Below are positions 43,501-53,684 of a DNA stretch of 64,000 nucleotides, piece by piece (within the stretch, counting starts at the first letter, position 1; each line of letters begins with the position of its first letter). The notes under the pieces are model-generated. The model did no database searches. It had not been told where the DNA came from and saw only the letters and a list, made by a program, of their open reading frames with translations. The DNA comes from Paramyrothecium sp. XJ0827 (lineage: Eukaryota; Ascomycota; Sordariomycetes; Hypocreales; Stachybotryaceae). A program made the position numbers and the translations under genes. Location of the stretch: assembly GCA_020881915.1 (NCBI GenBank), contig JAJFPB010000007.1, positions 1,860,001 through 1,924,000 on the forward strand. The letters are read 5' to 3'.

Positions 43501-44459
43501 TACCGCCTTAACAATTAATTTCAAGGGTGACTTGCACTCGGGTCGCCTAGTGCGTCCCGGCATTGCTTCGGCTGCGGTCAGCCTCCGGATGGATGTGATG
43601 GCACCATGTAGACTATGCCCGATTGAAAGTGCTTGCAGCTTGTTAATATCAGATCTGCAGATTATCATGAGGCTGGCGAGTGGTTAGCCAGCTAACTGAT
43701 ACCAAAATCACCAAGTATACCAAGAGAGTACTATAAGCGGCTATGTCTACTTGAATTTTTATATATCATTCTCGTCAATCACCAACCCAATATGAATCCT
43801 ATCTTGAGGCGTTTGTAGATTTTAAGCTGTTTATGAGCTCACTATGGGATCTCATCTTCTGGACTTTGATTCTTGCGGTCCGCCTTTTTTGCTCGCCGCG
43901 TAGCCAGCGGAATCTGAGATTGTGACTTTCGTGACATTGGTATGATATGGTATTGGCACCTATTTGTACAAGACTATTTTCCAAGGGGCCGAGACAGTCC
44001 CTTGCCTCTTGGTTTTTTGAACCCGCTGGACCCTGAAAACCGAACACGTATTCTGTCCGGTTTGACATCATTGCGCAAAACTCAGCCTCGGTCGTCGCTT
44101 CGGATCAGCGGACCCTTTTCTTCCCGTGCGGAGTGAGAGAGAGGGGGGGGGGAGACAAAACATGCAGCATGAAATCATGTTGATCATCCCATAAAAATAA
44201 AATAAAAATGACAACCTTCCAAGAAAAAAAAGGATGATGCAACAAAAGCAAAACAAAAAAACAAAAAAAAAAAGATAGTTGAACTCCCAACACGCCGTCA
44301 ACGTCAGGTTTCCCTTGCAGACCCATTGTCTCCGACAAACGCCCTCTTTTGTCTAAACAGAAATGTACGCGGCGGGCGGGTCCTATCTGATGCGTTGAGG
44401 TTGACTTTTGGACACATAAAAAAAGACTTCTTCGTACAGGAAGGCTACTCTGGCCTAGA
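40544..44459. other. 3.9 kb region between TBP and ETF-QO
   Basis: The TBP promoter and leader occupy the left part. Around 42050-42160 the plus strand has a long pyrimidine tract (CCTTTTTCACCTCTTTTCCT and similar), a common sign of a fungal transcription start, followed by a short plausible ORF at 42198. At 43229-43240 there is a (GC)n run. At 44143-44152 there is a G run, and at 44230-44273 an A-rich tract 3' of ETF-QO. Other open frames look random. No tRNA was found. Confidence 0.45.
42198..42275 (+). CDS. Possible micro-ORF (25 aa) downstream of a pyrimidine-rich start region
   Basis: ATG 42198 opens MSSLSLNFDILKRDRYDQHV followed by DEDLL and TGA. The composition (balanced, amphipathic, LNFDILKRD) looks more protein-like than neighbouring frames. 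The frame is open upstream to 41952, and the pyrimidine tract before the ATG suggests a plus-strand transcript. It could be a first exon (GTGATA follows TT), a uORF of an unseen transcript, or chance. Confidence 0.2.
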   Translation: MSSLSLNFDILKRDRYDQHVDEDLL

Positions 44460-46454
44460 TCACGTCATGTAGTACTTGGGGCCCTCGCCTCCCTGCGGAA
44501 CTTGCCAGTTGATGTCCTGGTGAGGCGCCTTGATGTCGCACGTCTTGCAGTGGATGCAGCTGTCGGTCGCAAGTCAGTACATGTGCTCGGCTTTTTTGAA
44601 CGCCAGAACGCCAGGGTTCGGCGTGTTAGGGAGGTTTCCTGCACGGGGGGTCGATACATACTTTTGCGCGTTGATCTGGAACCGCACGCCGTGCGGCTTT
44701 GACGCATCCTCGACGTACTCGTAGACGCCCGCCGGGCAGAATCGGTTCTCCAGCCCCTTGTACTTGGGATAAGTGGCGTCGGTGTGGGCATCCCAGTCCT
44801 TGACCTGCAGATGCACGGGCTGGTCCTCCTCGTGGTTGGTACCGGTCCGAGAGACGCTGGTGAGGATGTCAAAGGTGATCTTGCCGTCGGGCTTCTCGTA
44901 CTCGATCTTGGGATACTGGTCTGCCGACTTGGTGGCGTCGTGGTCCGTAACCTTGTGCTTCAGGGTCCAGGGGACTCTGCCCTTGAAAAGGTAGGCCTCG
45001 AGGCCGGAGTATGCGATTCCTCCGTACATGCCGAGAGGGTTGTGGAAAGAAGGTCGCATGTTGCGCACCTCCTTGAGTTCCTTCCAGATGGGCGACTTGC
45101 GGAGTGCGTCCTCGTAGTTGTAGAGGAACACGGTCCCCTCGCTGTTCTCGCTGAGGGCAGACCAGGCGGCCTCGGCTGCCAGTCTACCGGATCTCAGCGC
45201 ATTGTGAGTGCCCTTGATCTTGGGAACGTTGACAAAGCCCGCTGAGTCTCCAATCAACGCTCCACCAGGGAACGCAACCTTTGGTATTGACTGGAAACCA
45301 CCCTCGATGAGAGTGCGAGCTCCATAGGAGATGCACTGGCCACCCTCGAGGATATTCTTGAATAAGGGGTGCAGCTTCAGCTTCTGGAACTCCATGTACG
45401 GGTTAATCCATGGGTTCTGGTAGTCTAATGAAACAACCAGGCCAACAGCCACGAGGTTCTCGCCAAAGTGGTACATGAACGAACCACCGTAGAGGTCCCT
45501 GCTCAGAGGGTAACCCATCGTGTGCGTAATGGCGCCCTTTTCAAATTTGGAAGGGTCAACCTCCCACACCTCCTTGATGCCCAATCCGTACGTTTGGTGC
45601 TGGCTGTCCTTGCGAAGGTCGAACTTCTTGATGACTTGCTTGGTCAAGCTTCCGTGGCAGCCCTCGCCGAACATGGTGACCCGCGCGTGGAACTCCATGC
45701 CCCGCTCGAACGAGTCCTTGGGCTTGCCATCCCTTCCGATACCCAGGTCGTTGGTCGCCACGCCCTTGACGGAGCCGTCGGTGTCGTAGAGCACCTCGGA
45801 GGCGGCGAAACCCGGGTACACTTCGACACCAACCTCTTCGGCGCGCTCGCCCAGCCACTTGACGAATTGGTTCAGACTGACGATGTAGTTTCCGTGGTTG
45901 TGCATCTGCGGCGGCGCCGGCAGCGGGATCGCGGCCGTCTTGGTGAGGAAGCGCATCCTGTCGGTTCCGGCGGGCGTAACGTGCTCGAATCTCGAAGGGT
46001 TGGACTCGTCGAGCCAGTCCGGGAGGAGCTCCTCAACAGCAGCGGCTTCGATAACGGCACCGGAGAGCGTGTGCGCACCGAGGTCACCAGCCTTTTCTAA
46101 TACCAGCACACGAAAGTCCTCGTTGCCAGCCTCGTTCGCCAGCTGCTTCAGCCGGATGGCGGCGCTGAGGCCGGCGGGTCCGCCACCAACGATGCACACG
46201 TCGACCTGGTCCGATTCTCGCTCGATGCTCGCGGGGTCGAAGGCGTCGTCTACGTCGGCCATCCGCAACCTCATGCCTGTGCTAAAAGTCCTGCTCTTGT
46301 TCAACCCCAACACTGCCGAGCTAATAGCTGGTCGGAGGGCAGCACCTCGCCTTGAGGCTACTGCAGCAGAGCATAGGGTTCGGGCTGGCCGCCATCGCGC
46401 AACGGCGCGGGAGCTGCGCTGCGCGCATCTCGATACAGGCACAGCGGCCAACAT
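44460..46454 (-). CDS. CIR2: Electron transfer flavoprotein-ubiquinone oxidoreductase (630 aa)
   Basis: The model has two exons, 46454-44662 and 44559-44460, with a 102-nt intron (GTATGT ... CGACAG) that joins INAQ to [13 protein letters not shown]. The N-terminus is Arg-rich without acids ([20 protein letters not shown]), a mitochondrial presequence. FAD motifs are [20 protein letters not shown] and, later, [20 protein letters not shown]. The single [4Fe-4S] cluster is held by C573 ([10 protein letters not shown]), C599, C602 and C605. The ubiquinone-binding [17 protein letters not shown] stretch is present. The enzyme passes electrons from acyl-CoA, dimethylglycine and branched-chain dehydrogenases, via ETF, to ubiquinone at the inner mitochondrial membrane. 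Missing the short last exon would lose three cluster cysteines, so the splice is essential. Confidence 0.96.
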
Positions 46455-47280
46455 GATGTGATAAATGACAGCTGGGAGGCAGTTGCGCCTCTCACACTTT
46501 CAATGCTCTTGCAACAGGATCAGAGGTCGAAGGGGTGTCAATTGGAAGGTCGAGTGTGGAGTACGGTAGCTTCGCAAAAAAAAGGTTTACAATCGGCTGT
46601 GCAACCATTGGCCGGTAGGTCAAAGGACTGGAGTCTTAAGGTAGGGAAGCCCCCGTAGCCGGAGCTCCTAACCGACGTAAACCGGAGGGGCGAAAGAAGG
46701 AAATTTACGGTGCCGTAGGCCATGGCTTTAGTGGCCGGCACAGGTATTACTGTACCGCCAGGTGGTGGTGGTGGTGGTGGTGGGGGGCCGTTCTCCCGCA
46801 GCAGGGCATGCCGCAGCTCTGATGGTGAGCAAGCCGACGTCATTGGACGTTCGGTGCCGTGGCTGCTACCTCGGCTTCCAGATGGCCGGCTTTGACAAAT
46901 AAGCTGCAGCGTCGTCTCGGCCCGAAACGTGACCTTTCAGGGCCCCGAGTTAACAGACAAACAACAGTTCACCGGGCATTGCGTGACAAATAATCATTTC
47001 AGAGCACTGGGCAACTTCCTATTATGGTGCATCTATGTAGAGTGCGGATCTAGTAGGTTTGATTTGTTGTTCGTAGAACACATGCGCGAAAGCGAGTGAA
47101 GGGAAGCTCGCTATCACGAACCGACTACAGTACATTTAGTCGCATGTGACAGAGATTTGCGTACCCTAGACACTCGGATGTCCTATCCAAACAGCATCTA
47201 ACGACACGCCCTCTTGGTGTACATGTTCGGAAGCCTTCATTGATTGTTCATAAATATATTTGAGCTACCTCTGTACGCTG
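46455..47280. other. Intergenic region between ETF-QO and the GH92 gene
   Basis: About 830 bp in a tandem minus-strand arrangement: the ETF-QO promoter on the left and the GH92 3' UTR on the right. A (GGT)n microsatellite lies at 46761-46784. No gene was seen. Confidence 0.5.
46761..46784. repeat. (GGT)n trinucleotide microsatellite
   Basis: About eight GGT units in a row on the plus strand, followed by a G run, in non-coding DNA about 320 bp upstream of the ETF-QO start. Confidence 0.7.
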
Positions 47281-50007
47281 TCAAGTTGAATAGCTCGGGG
47301 GCCGATCCTCTTTCCGAGTCCCCCACGTTGTGCTTTCCTTCGGCCCAACTACCAACTCGAGCAAACCCCCCTGTAAGAAGAAGTCGTGGCCAATCCAACT
47401 CTTTGTATACTCCTCACCATTCAGCCTGGCGCTCTGGATATAAATGCCCTCCATGTCACCCCTCTTCTTAATTATAGCGTGTTTCTTCCCCCGACTTCGC
47501 AGCCTCACTTCTGGGAAAAAGGGACTCGTCAAGAGGTAGACGGTTTGCCCGGCCACGGGGAAGAAGCCCATCATAGCCATGGAGCTGAACGCGCCCATTG
47601 CGCAGTCATCGTTGCCGGGGATGCCGTTCACGCTGGCGTTGAATTGGCTAGGTATATAATGGTGTACCCATTTGGAGCTTAGACCAGGTCTGCCCGCATA
47701 ATGGAATTGAAATACCGTCAGAAAGCTTTGCTCGTTACCCATGTACGCAATGCCAGAGGAGTGGAAGTATTCGAGCCTCTCGTTGAACACATCGTCTCCC
47801 CCGAAAACTTCTATGAGACCAGCCATGTCTTGTGGTGCGTAAAATGAGTAGAGCCATGGCGACCCCTCATAGGTCGCAAGCCTGGTGTCGAAATAACAGC
47901 TGTGCATTCCCTGCGTTGGGCTACAGGTTCTCGTGTTCTGGTATATGAATTCGCCATTCATCTGTCGCGGTTGTGGAAACCCTTTGTAAGTAGTCATCTG
48001 TACATCCCCATCCGCATCATTGTAGAGATCTCGCTGATCCGGGTTCCAGACGTTCCTCCAGTATCCGGAGCGAGCCATATACTTGGCCGCATCATCGTGC
48101 TTCCCGAGACCTTGGGCTAGTACGGCGATGGAGTAGTCATCGTACGCATATTCCAAAGTCCTCGAAACTGTACGAGTGTTAGGCCCCATGCCTTTTCGAT
48201 CCATATGATCGACAGCAATGAAATGATATGTCTGCCAGCTTTCGATGTTCCCTCGACCCTCGATGGACCACAACTGCGGGGTGACTGAATCCGTCAGCTT
48301 GAACAGTAATTATAAGCGTCTGCGGTGGCATTCTTACTCTCAGCATCGGCCAAGACAGCGGCATAAGCTGTTTCCCAGTCAATACCGTCTGTAAGGTTCT
48401 TAATGAACGCATCGGCAATGACCACGTCGGCATTGGATCCGCCCTGTGCCTGTTAGAAACTGTTAACTTACATTACATCCGAGACTCACCTGCGTGTAAC
48501 CCTTTGAGAAGCTCATACGACAGTCTGGCAGATGGCCAATGTGGCGGTAAATATCGATCAGTGCCCTCACCATTTCAGTCTGCGCGATAGGGTCTATAAT
48601 TGTCAACATAGGGTGCTGCGCTCGGAAAGAATCCCATATGCAGTAGAATGAATCGAAGTATGGCTCATCAGAATCCCAGAGTTGGTTTTCCCCTGTATAG
48701 TTTTGCGGTGACAGCAACGAACGATAAATACCAGACCAAAACGTAGTCTGTAGCTCGTCGCTCACGCCAGTATTGTCAAGCTCAACCACAGATAGCTTCT
48801 CAGCCCATGAAGCTTCCGCCTCCAGACGAGTTTGTGAGAAATCAAAATCGGGGATTTCCTGTTCTGCGTTCTCGCACGCCTTCTCTGTTGACAAGAATGA
48901 TAAGCCGACCCGAGCCATGATATTGTTATCAGCTGGCGCTTCGAAGTGCATCCAAGCACCCAGTGACCTCGATGGAATATACTGTGACTGGGAATCATGC
49001 TCCATTTGCATTTCAAGGTGTGTTGCATTATCACCAACAAAGATACCGGAGTTCTTCGGTGTCGCCCCACGAAAATCCACACAAAAGGATGCGTTGAAAA
49101 CCCCATTTCCAAAGCTTGGACGGAATGTACCGTTGCCAATGATCCTTGCTTCACTCGGCAGGACTTCGACATTGCCATTGGACAAAGTAGTGGCAAGGTC
49201 GTTCAGGTCAATGAGGATGAGAGGACTTGATTGCACATGTTTGACCCCGTCCCCAGTATTGTACTCCACTGCTGGCCCGGGACGAAAGAAGAATCTGTAC
49301 AAAGCTGCATGCATCGTGGCTGTCATCTCCGCTTGGACTGTGTTTTCCAACTCAATTCCAAAGTACCCAGGCTTTGCTGTCACCGAACCCTGGGTACGGT
49401 TGACCATTCGGGACTGATGTGTGTAAGCACACTTGGTATAGTCGTCCTCGGGACATCCAGGATGTACGAAAAGAGGGAAGTTCCCCAAGGAAGCAGCCTA
49501 TATACCCGTGAGCGAACAAGTTGTGCCAGTAATTGCAGGTTCAGTACGCACACCACCGGTCCCGGAGTCGTGCAGATGGGAAAAGCCTAGAACAGGTGCG
49601 TCATCCGATACGAAACCTGCAGCGTTTTCTCCTGGTGAAAAGGTGTCGGCGACAGGCTTTGCCATTCCTTCTCGTCATAAGTCCCCTGCTAAAGTGTTTG
49701 GCTGAGCTGTCTCACCGTATGGCAGGCTGGCACCCGGGAAAACGTGCCCTTGAATCACGGTCAGCACGGGGCGAACTCGCGGCCGGCGCATGGAACTGTA
49801 CAGACCTCCATTTGTCGTACCAATCAATGGGTGTACGTAGTTGAGTATGTCCCGATTGTCCTGGCTAAGGATGTGCCCCAGATTTGGGCCAGATTGGGAT
49901 GGGACATGGTCGATCCAACGCAGCAGGATGAGGGCGACGACGAAAAAGAGAATGAGAGCGGCGCATCTGGATGCTCTCCTTGGACCGGCCGTTGGAAGAA
50001 GCGCCAT
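47281..50007 (-). CDS. GH92 alpha-1,2-mannosidase, membrane-anchored or secreted (822 aa)
   Basis: The model has six exons: 50007-49806, 49748-49716, 49667-49552, 49497-48490, 48443-48338 and 48284-47281. The joins restore GH92 motifs: YVHPLIGTTNGG to HVFPGASLPYG, then MAKPVADTFSPGENAAGF, then FSHLHDSGTGG to AASLGNFPLF, and SFSKGYTQ to GGSNADVV. Exon 5 could start two codons earlier (48449). A hydrophobic segment at about residues 15-32 (CAALILFFVVALILLRW) is a signal anchor. Candidate catalytic sites are the acid Glu near 628 (YEGSPWLYSFYAPQD) and the Asp pair of PGNDDCAMGAFSS near 714-715. GH92 enzymes are calcium-dependent and remove mannose, most often alpha-1,2-linked, from N-glycans and mannan. 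It is divergent from a GH125 gene 1.8 kb away. The frame is intact throughout. Confidence 0.9.
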
Positions 50008-50189
50008 TCTTATGGCTCGAGGAGTGGTCAGGTTATCGCATGGCCTTGGTCAGATTCGTTGGAGAGGTCGAAAGTGGCCTTCCACACCAGGTTGTTGGGG
50101 GTCGGTGTCATCGACCCATGACTATGCAATGATCCATGTCTGTATGTGGAGGGAAGTTCTGGACCCTGTTATGTCTGCGAGGACCCTGC

Positions 50190-50216
50190 GCTGTCCATGT
50201 CCATGTCCATGTCCAA
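50190..50216. repeat. (CCATGT)n hexanucleotide repeat
   Basis: Four near-perfect CCATGT units (GTCCATGTCCATGTCCATGT) in the upstream region of the GH92 gene. Confidence 0.7.
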
Positions 50217-51749
50217 GCTGAGTGCGGAGGCGCCCAATCTGGAACGTGCTTGGGATCCCCCCAATGGGCATAGGTGGCTTCAATATCGTCTGGGGGAAGT
50301 GGCTTGGCGAAGCAGCTACTCTGTACAGATGCCTTAGGTCAGTTGCAGGAGAATACGCGTCTTGGCTTGCACGGAAAAACTGTGAAACGACTCGGAGGTT
50401 GGAATTTATGACGCTTGGAGCATTTAGACATGTAAGTCCAAGTTGTGGTAACGTGGGTACATCCGGCGTTTCGGGATTGGTGCGCGGCTACCCTGAAGGC
50501 ACCTTAGATTGCTTGAACCATGGTCCTGGAAAGCGATCGAGCTGCAAAAGGTATCATAAGCAGTTTGATCTGTTATTATCGATGGATTATTTTCGACGAG
50601 AAAAAAGAAGAAGTAGAAAAGAACAACCCAAAACAAAATGGGAAACGCCGAATTTGCAAGTGTAATCCCGAGTTATCTTTTACCCACCTAAGGTTTGCAG
50701 GGTTGGTGACATTAAGGAGCTACACATGTTGTCTTAACTTTTACCCCATAAGGCGGAAGGCGATCGATCCATTACCCTTCGCGCAGATCATGGACGGCCG
50801 ATGAGGAGCATTTGACTGGTGGTAACTTGGCTGATTGGTCAATACTGGCCCGACTTCAGTTGGAGATTCTCGAATGACAGACTACTCCACCCACTTCATG
50901 TTTAGGTAACCTTTTTTTATCTTCATCTTTCGTCTCACCAAGGGTTATACATATCATCCAATTCTTTCCTTGAAGAACAATTGAGCCGGAAAGGAAACCA
51001 TACGAAAAGGACCAAAAAGAAGGGGGAAAAGGAGAAAGACAATAATACCGCAAAGCCTTCGTCTCTCAAAGTATCAAGATTAGAAGCCATGAAACAGTCC
51101 TCCAAAGTGCCTCCAAAAACCCTCTAAATGCATTTCATGTTCATCTCTCTTCTGTTTTCTTACAAAAACCAACAGAAAAGACATCAGGCGCAGAACTTCT
51201 TGCATTACGTAGCATCGCTCTTCTCACCGACCGTCTGCCGAGTATTCGGACAAGTGTTGGATAATTAGTAGCGGCGCTCCTTTGTTTCATACAAAAATGA
51301 ACCCATGTCTTGAGACCAAATATCAACCAATCCCTTCTCAATGGGATGTGTCTGGCCAAGAACCTGGTTGACAAGTCAAAGGGCATGTGGTAATCCTATC
51401 CCAATCTAGACCATCTCCATCTATCTCATAAAATACCTGCACAATTTACCTGTGAAAACTTCCATTCATGCCGTTAAAGCCCACGTATGTGCTTCAAAGA
51501 TCTTCACGTCTACGTCAGGGAAGGATGTGTTAACAACTAGCCGCTTATCGAGCGCTGACGAATGGAAGGGCCCTTGAGCTACCTGGGGCTGATCATCTTG
51601 CTGAGCCCATAACAACTCTCGACTTTTCTGCGACAATCTACTACCCCGTCCAAACCCTCGCATTCCGTACACAGCATTCCAGAATTTACGAAATATGGCA
51701 GATACAGGCAGAACGGATGTGCCTAAAATGATGGCCTGGAACTTTCATT

Positions 51750-51756
51750 ATAAAGC
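51750..51756 (+). promoter_or_regulatory. Candidate TATA box of the GH125 gene
   Basis: TATAAAG lies 75 bp upstream of the ATG at 51831, a usual distance for a fungal TATA element plus a short leader. It rests on the motif alone. Confidence 0.35.
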
Positions 51757-51830
51757 GAACCCCCTCGCATTTTAACAGTAGTAGACCATGACGTCGCTTT
51801 CTGAAGCACACCACTCCATAGACAAGAACA

Positions 51831-53518
51831 ATGAAGACGATAAGGAGCATAACGATGAGTGCATTCGTGATGTTCGGTATCTACCTAAATCTTGCAGCAG
51901 CAGCGGTTGCTGTTTCCCCCGACTGCCCGAATTACACTTCTTACGCCGCTGAAAGACACGCGCCATTCTCATCCGGAATTCGTGAGCTTCCCTTTCAGCG
52001 TCCAAGGGAAGATTGCCGCACTCGATTCCCCGAAGTTGATCGAATCATCCAAGACGATCCCAAGATTAACATCAGTGACCCCGACTTGTTCCGGCTCTTC
52101 AAGAACACTTGCCTATTACTCTGGATACGACAGTCCTATGGCAAGGCGTCTCAGACAATAATCCGGAGGAAGAGGTAGGACTCTCGTTTTGCTTCCCAGA
52201 TATGACTGGTTTCTCTCAGCTCGCCTTCATCATCACTGGCGATATCAACGCCATGTGGATCCGTGACAGCGCCAACCAGCTCCAATCATACAAAGCCGCA
52301 CTTGGGAGATCCGAAGAATTGGAGCGTTTGTTCCGCGGAGCCATCGATCTACAGGGTCGATACCTCGGAAAAATCCTTACTGTAACGCATTCCAAGCGCC
52401 GCCAGAAGCAAGAGTTCAGACCGGTCAAGCGGAGCATTCATGCTCGGCAAAATCATATGTCTCGCCCCCCTATGACCCCAGTGTGGTTCAGGACTGCCAA
52501 TACGAGCTCGACTCTCTGGCTGCATTCTTTCAGCTGTCCTGGGATTATTATGAAGAGACAGACGACCTGGATTTCTTTAAGAAGTTTGCTTGGGCAGAGA
52601 CTAGCAGGAAGATTCTTGAAGTTGCTAAGGGTCTGATGGAAGGCACATATACCGAGGGCGGGACAGTCGTCCAATGGCTATACTCCTGGCAAAATCACGT
52701 AGCCAATGAGGGCGGAGGCCAGCCGATTAAGGTCGGCATTGAGCTTATTCGGAGCTTCTTTAGGCCATCCGATGACCAATGCATCTACCCGTACCTCATT
52801 CCTGCGAACATGATGTTCCCGCGATACGTTCGGGCGTGCGCCGAGATAATGAGGACTATTGACGAAGATGCTCCTTCTGATATAAAGAACATGGCTGACG
52901 GTATTATAAATGATATCAATGACTATGCCGTCGTGAAACATGACAAGTTTGGCGACACTTACGCATACGAGATTGATGGCTTCGGATCGCATGCTATGAA
53001 TGGTAAGACTGGCTGAGACATCAGGTACTTTGATGCTGTGCCGACTTGAGCTGACACTATAGGACGACGCCAACATTCAGTCCCTACTCAGTATTCCTCA
53101 TAGAGGCTACGAACCCGCCTCTAGCATTATTGATCAGAACACGCGCGACTTCGTGCTCAGCTCTTACAATCCTTACTATGCATACGGCCCAATCTTGAAC
53201 GGCACAGGCACCCCACACATCGGACCTGGCAGAGCCTGGCCGCTGGCGGTAATTACGCAGATTTTGACTTCAGAAAATGACGAGGAGATCATTCGAAGCC
53301 TGAAACAGCTATTAGACTCCACCAGCGACCTGGGCTTGATGCACGAATCAGTGGACAGCCCATGACGATGCAAGGTGGACTAGACCATGGTATGCTTGAC
53401 TTGAGGCCCGTAGTATTTTCGACCCTGTTGCTGACTGTTTGATCCCAGGTTTGCATGGGCAAATATCTTGTTTGGCCAAATGATCATGGATCTAAAAGCC
53501 AGAAGCCAACTTTGCTAA
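51831..53518 (+). pseudogene. GH125 alpha-1,6-mannosidase gene (Mug157-like) with several frameshifts
   Basis: ATG 51831 opens a signal peptide (MKTIRSITMSAFVMFGIYLN then LAAAA). Family segments follow in order but in changing frames. [14 protein letters not shown] is in frame 1. After a one-base loss near 52111-52113 come [12 protein letters not shown], a 45-nt intron (52175-52219) and [20 protein letters not shown]. After a loss in an A run (52369-52373) come [35 protein letters not shown] and EIDGFGSHAMN. A 60-nt intron (53003-53062) has one base too many for DDANIQSLLSIP. One extra C at 53359-53361 breaks HESVDS from HDDARWTRPW. A further intron (about 53392-53449) then leads to FAWANILFGQMIMDLKA. 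GH125 enzymes cleave alpha-1,6-mannose. As read, no full protein can be made, yet every motif is conserved, so the loss is recent or the errors are technical. Confidence 0.8.
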
Positions 53519-53684
53519 CCACAAGTTACCAAGGCTAGGGGTTACGAATTGACCAAAGCCTTATACACTTGCGACAAGCCATCTGCCAAGCACGGTGTAG
53601 TCATGTCAATGAAGATTGCTTTCTCGAAAATAAACGCTATGTATGCTGCAAGCTCTCCAGACCCGACGGACGCCCCCATCTCTT

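Larger units (their letters stand above)
50008..51830. promoter_or_regulatory. Shared upstream region of the divergent GH92 and GH125 genes
   Basis: The 1.8 kb between the two ATGs holds no convincing gene. A (CCATGT)n hexamer repeat lies at 50190-50216. A TATAAAG sequence at 51750-51756 lies about 75 bp upstream of the GH125 ATG and could be its TATA box. The arrangement would allow joint regulation of the two mannosidases. Confidence 0.5.

Noticed and set aside
44230..44273. A-rich tract that might be the tail of a retroposed copy
   Set aside because: No coding remnant or target-site duplication beside it. It is simply the pyrimidine-rich 3' flank of ETF-QO on the other strand.
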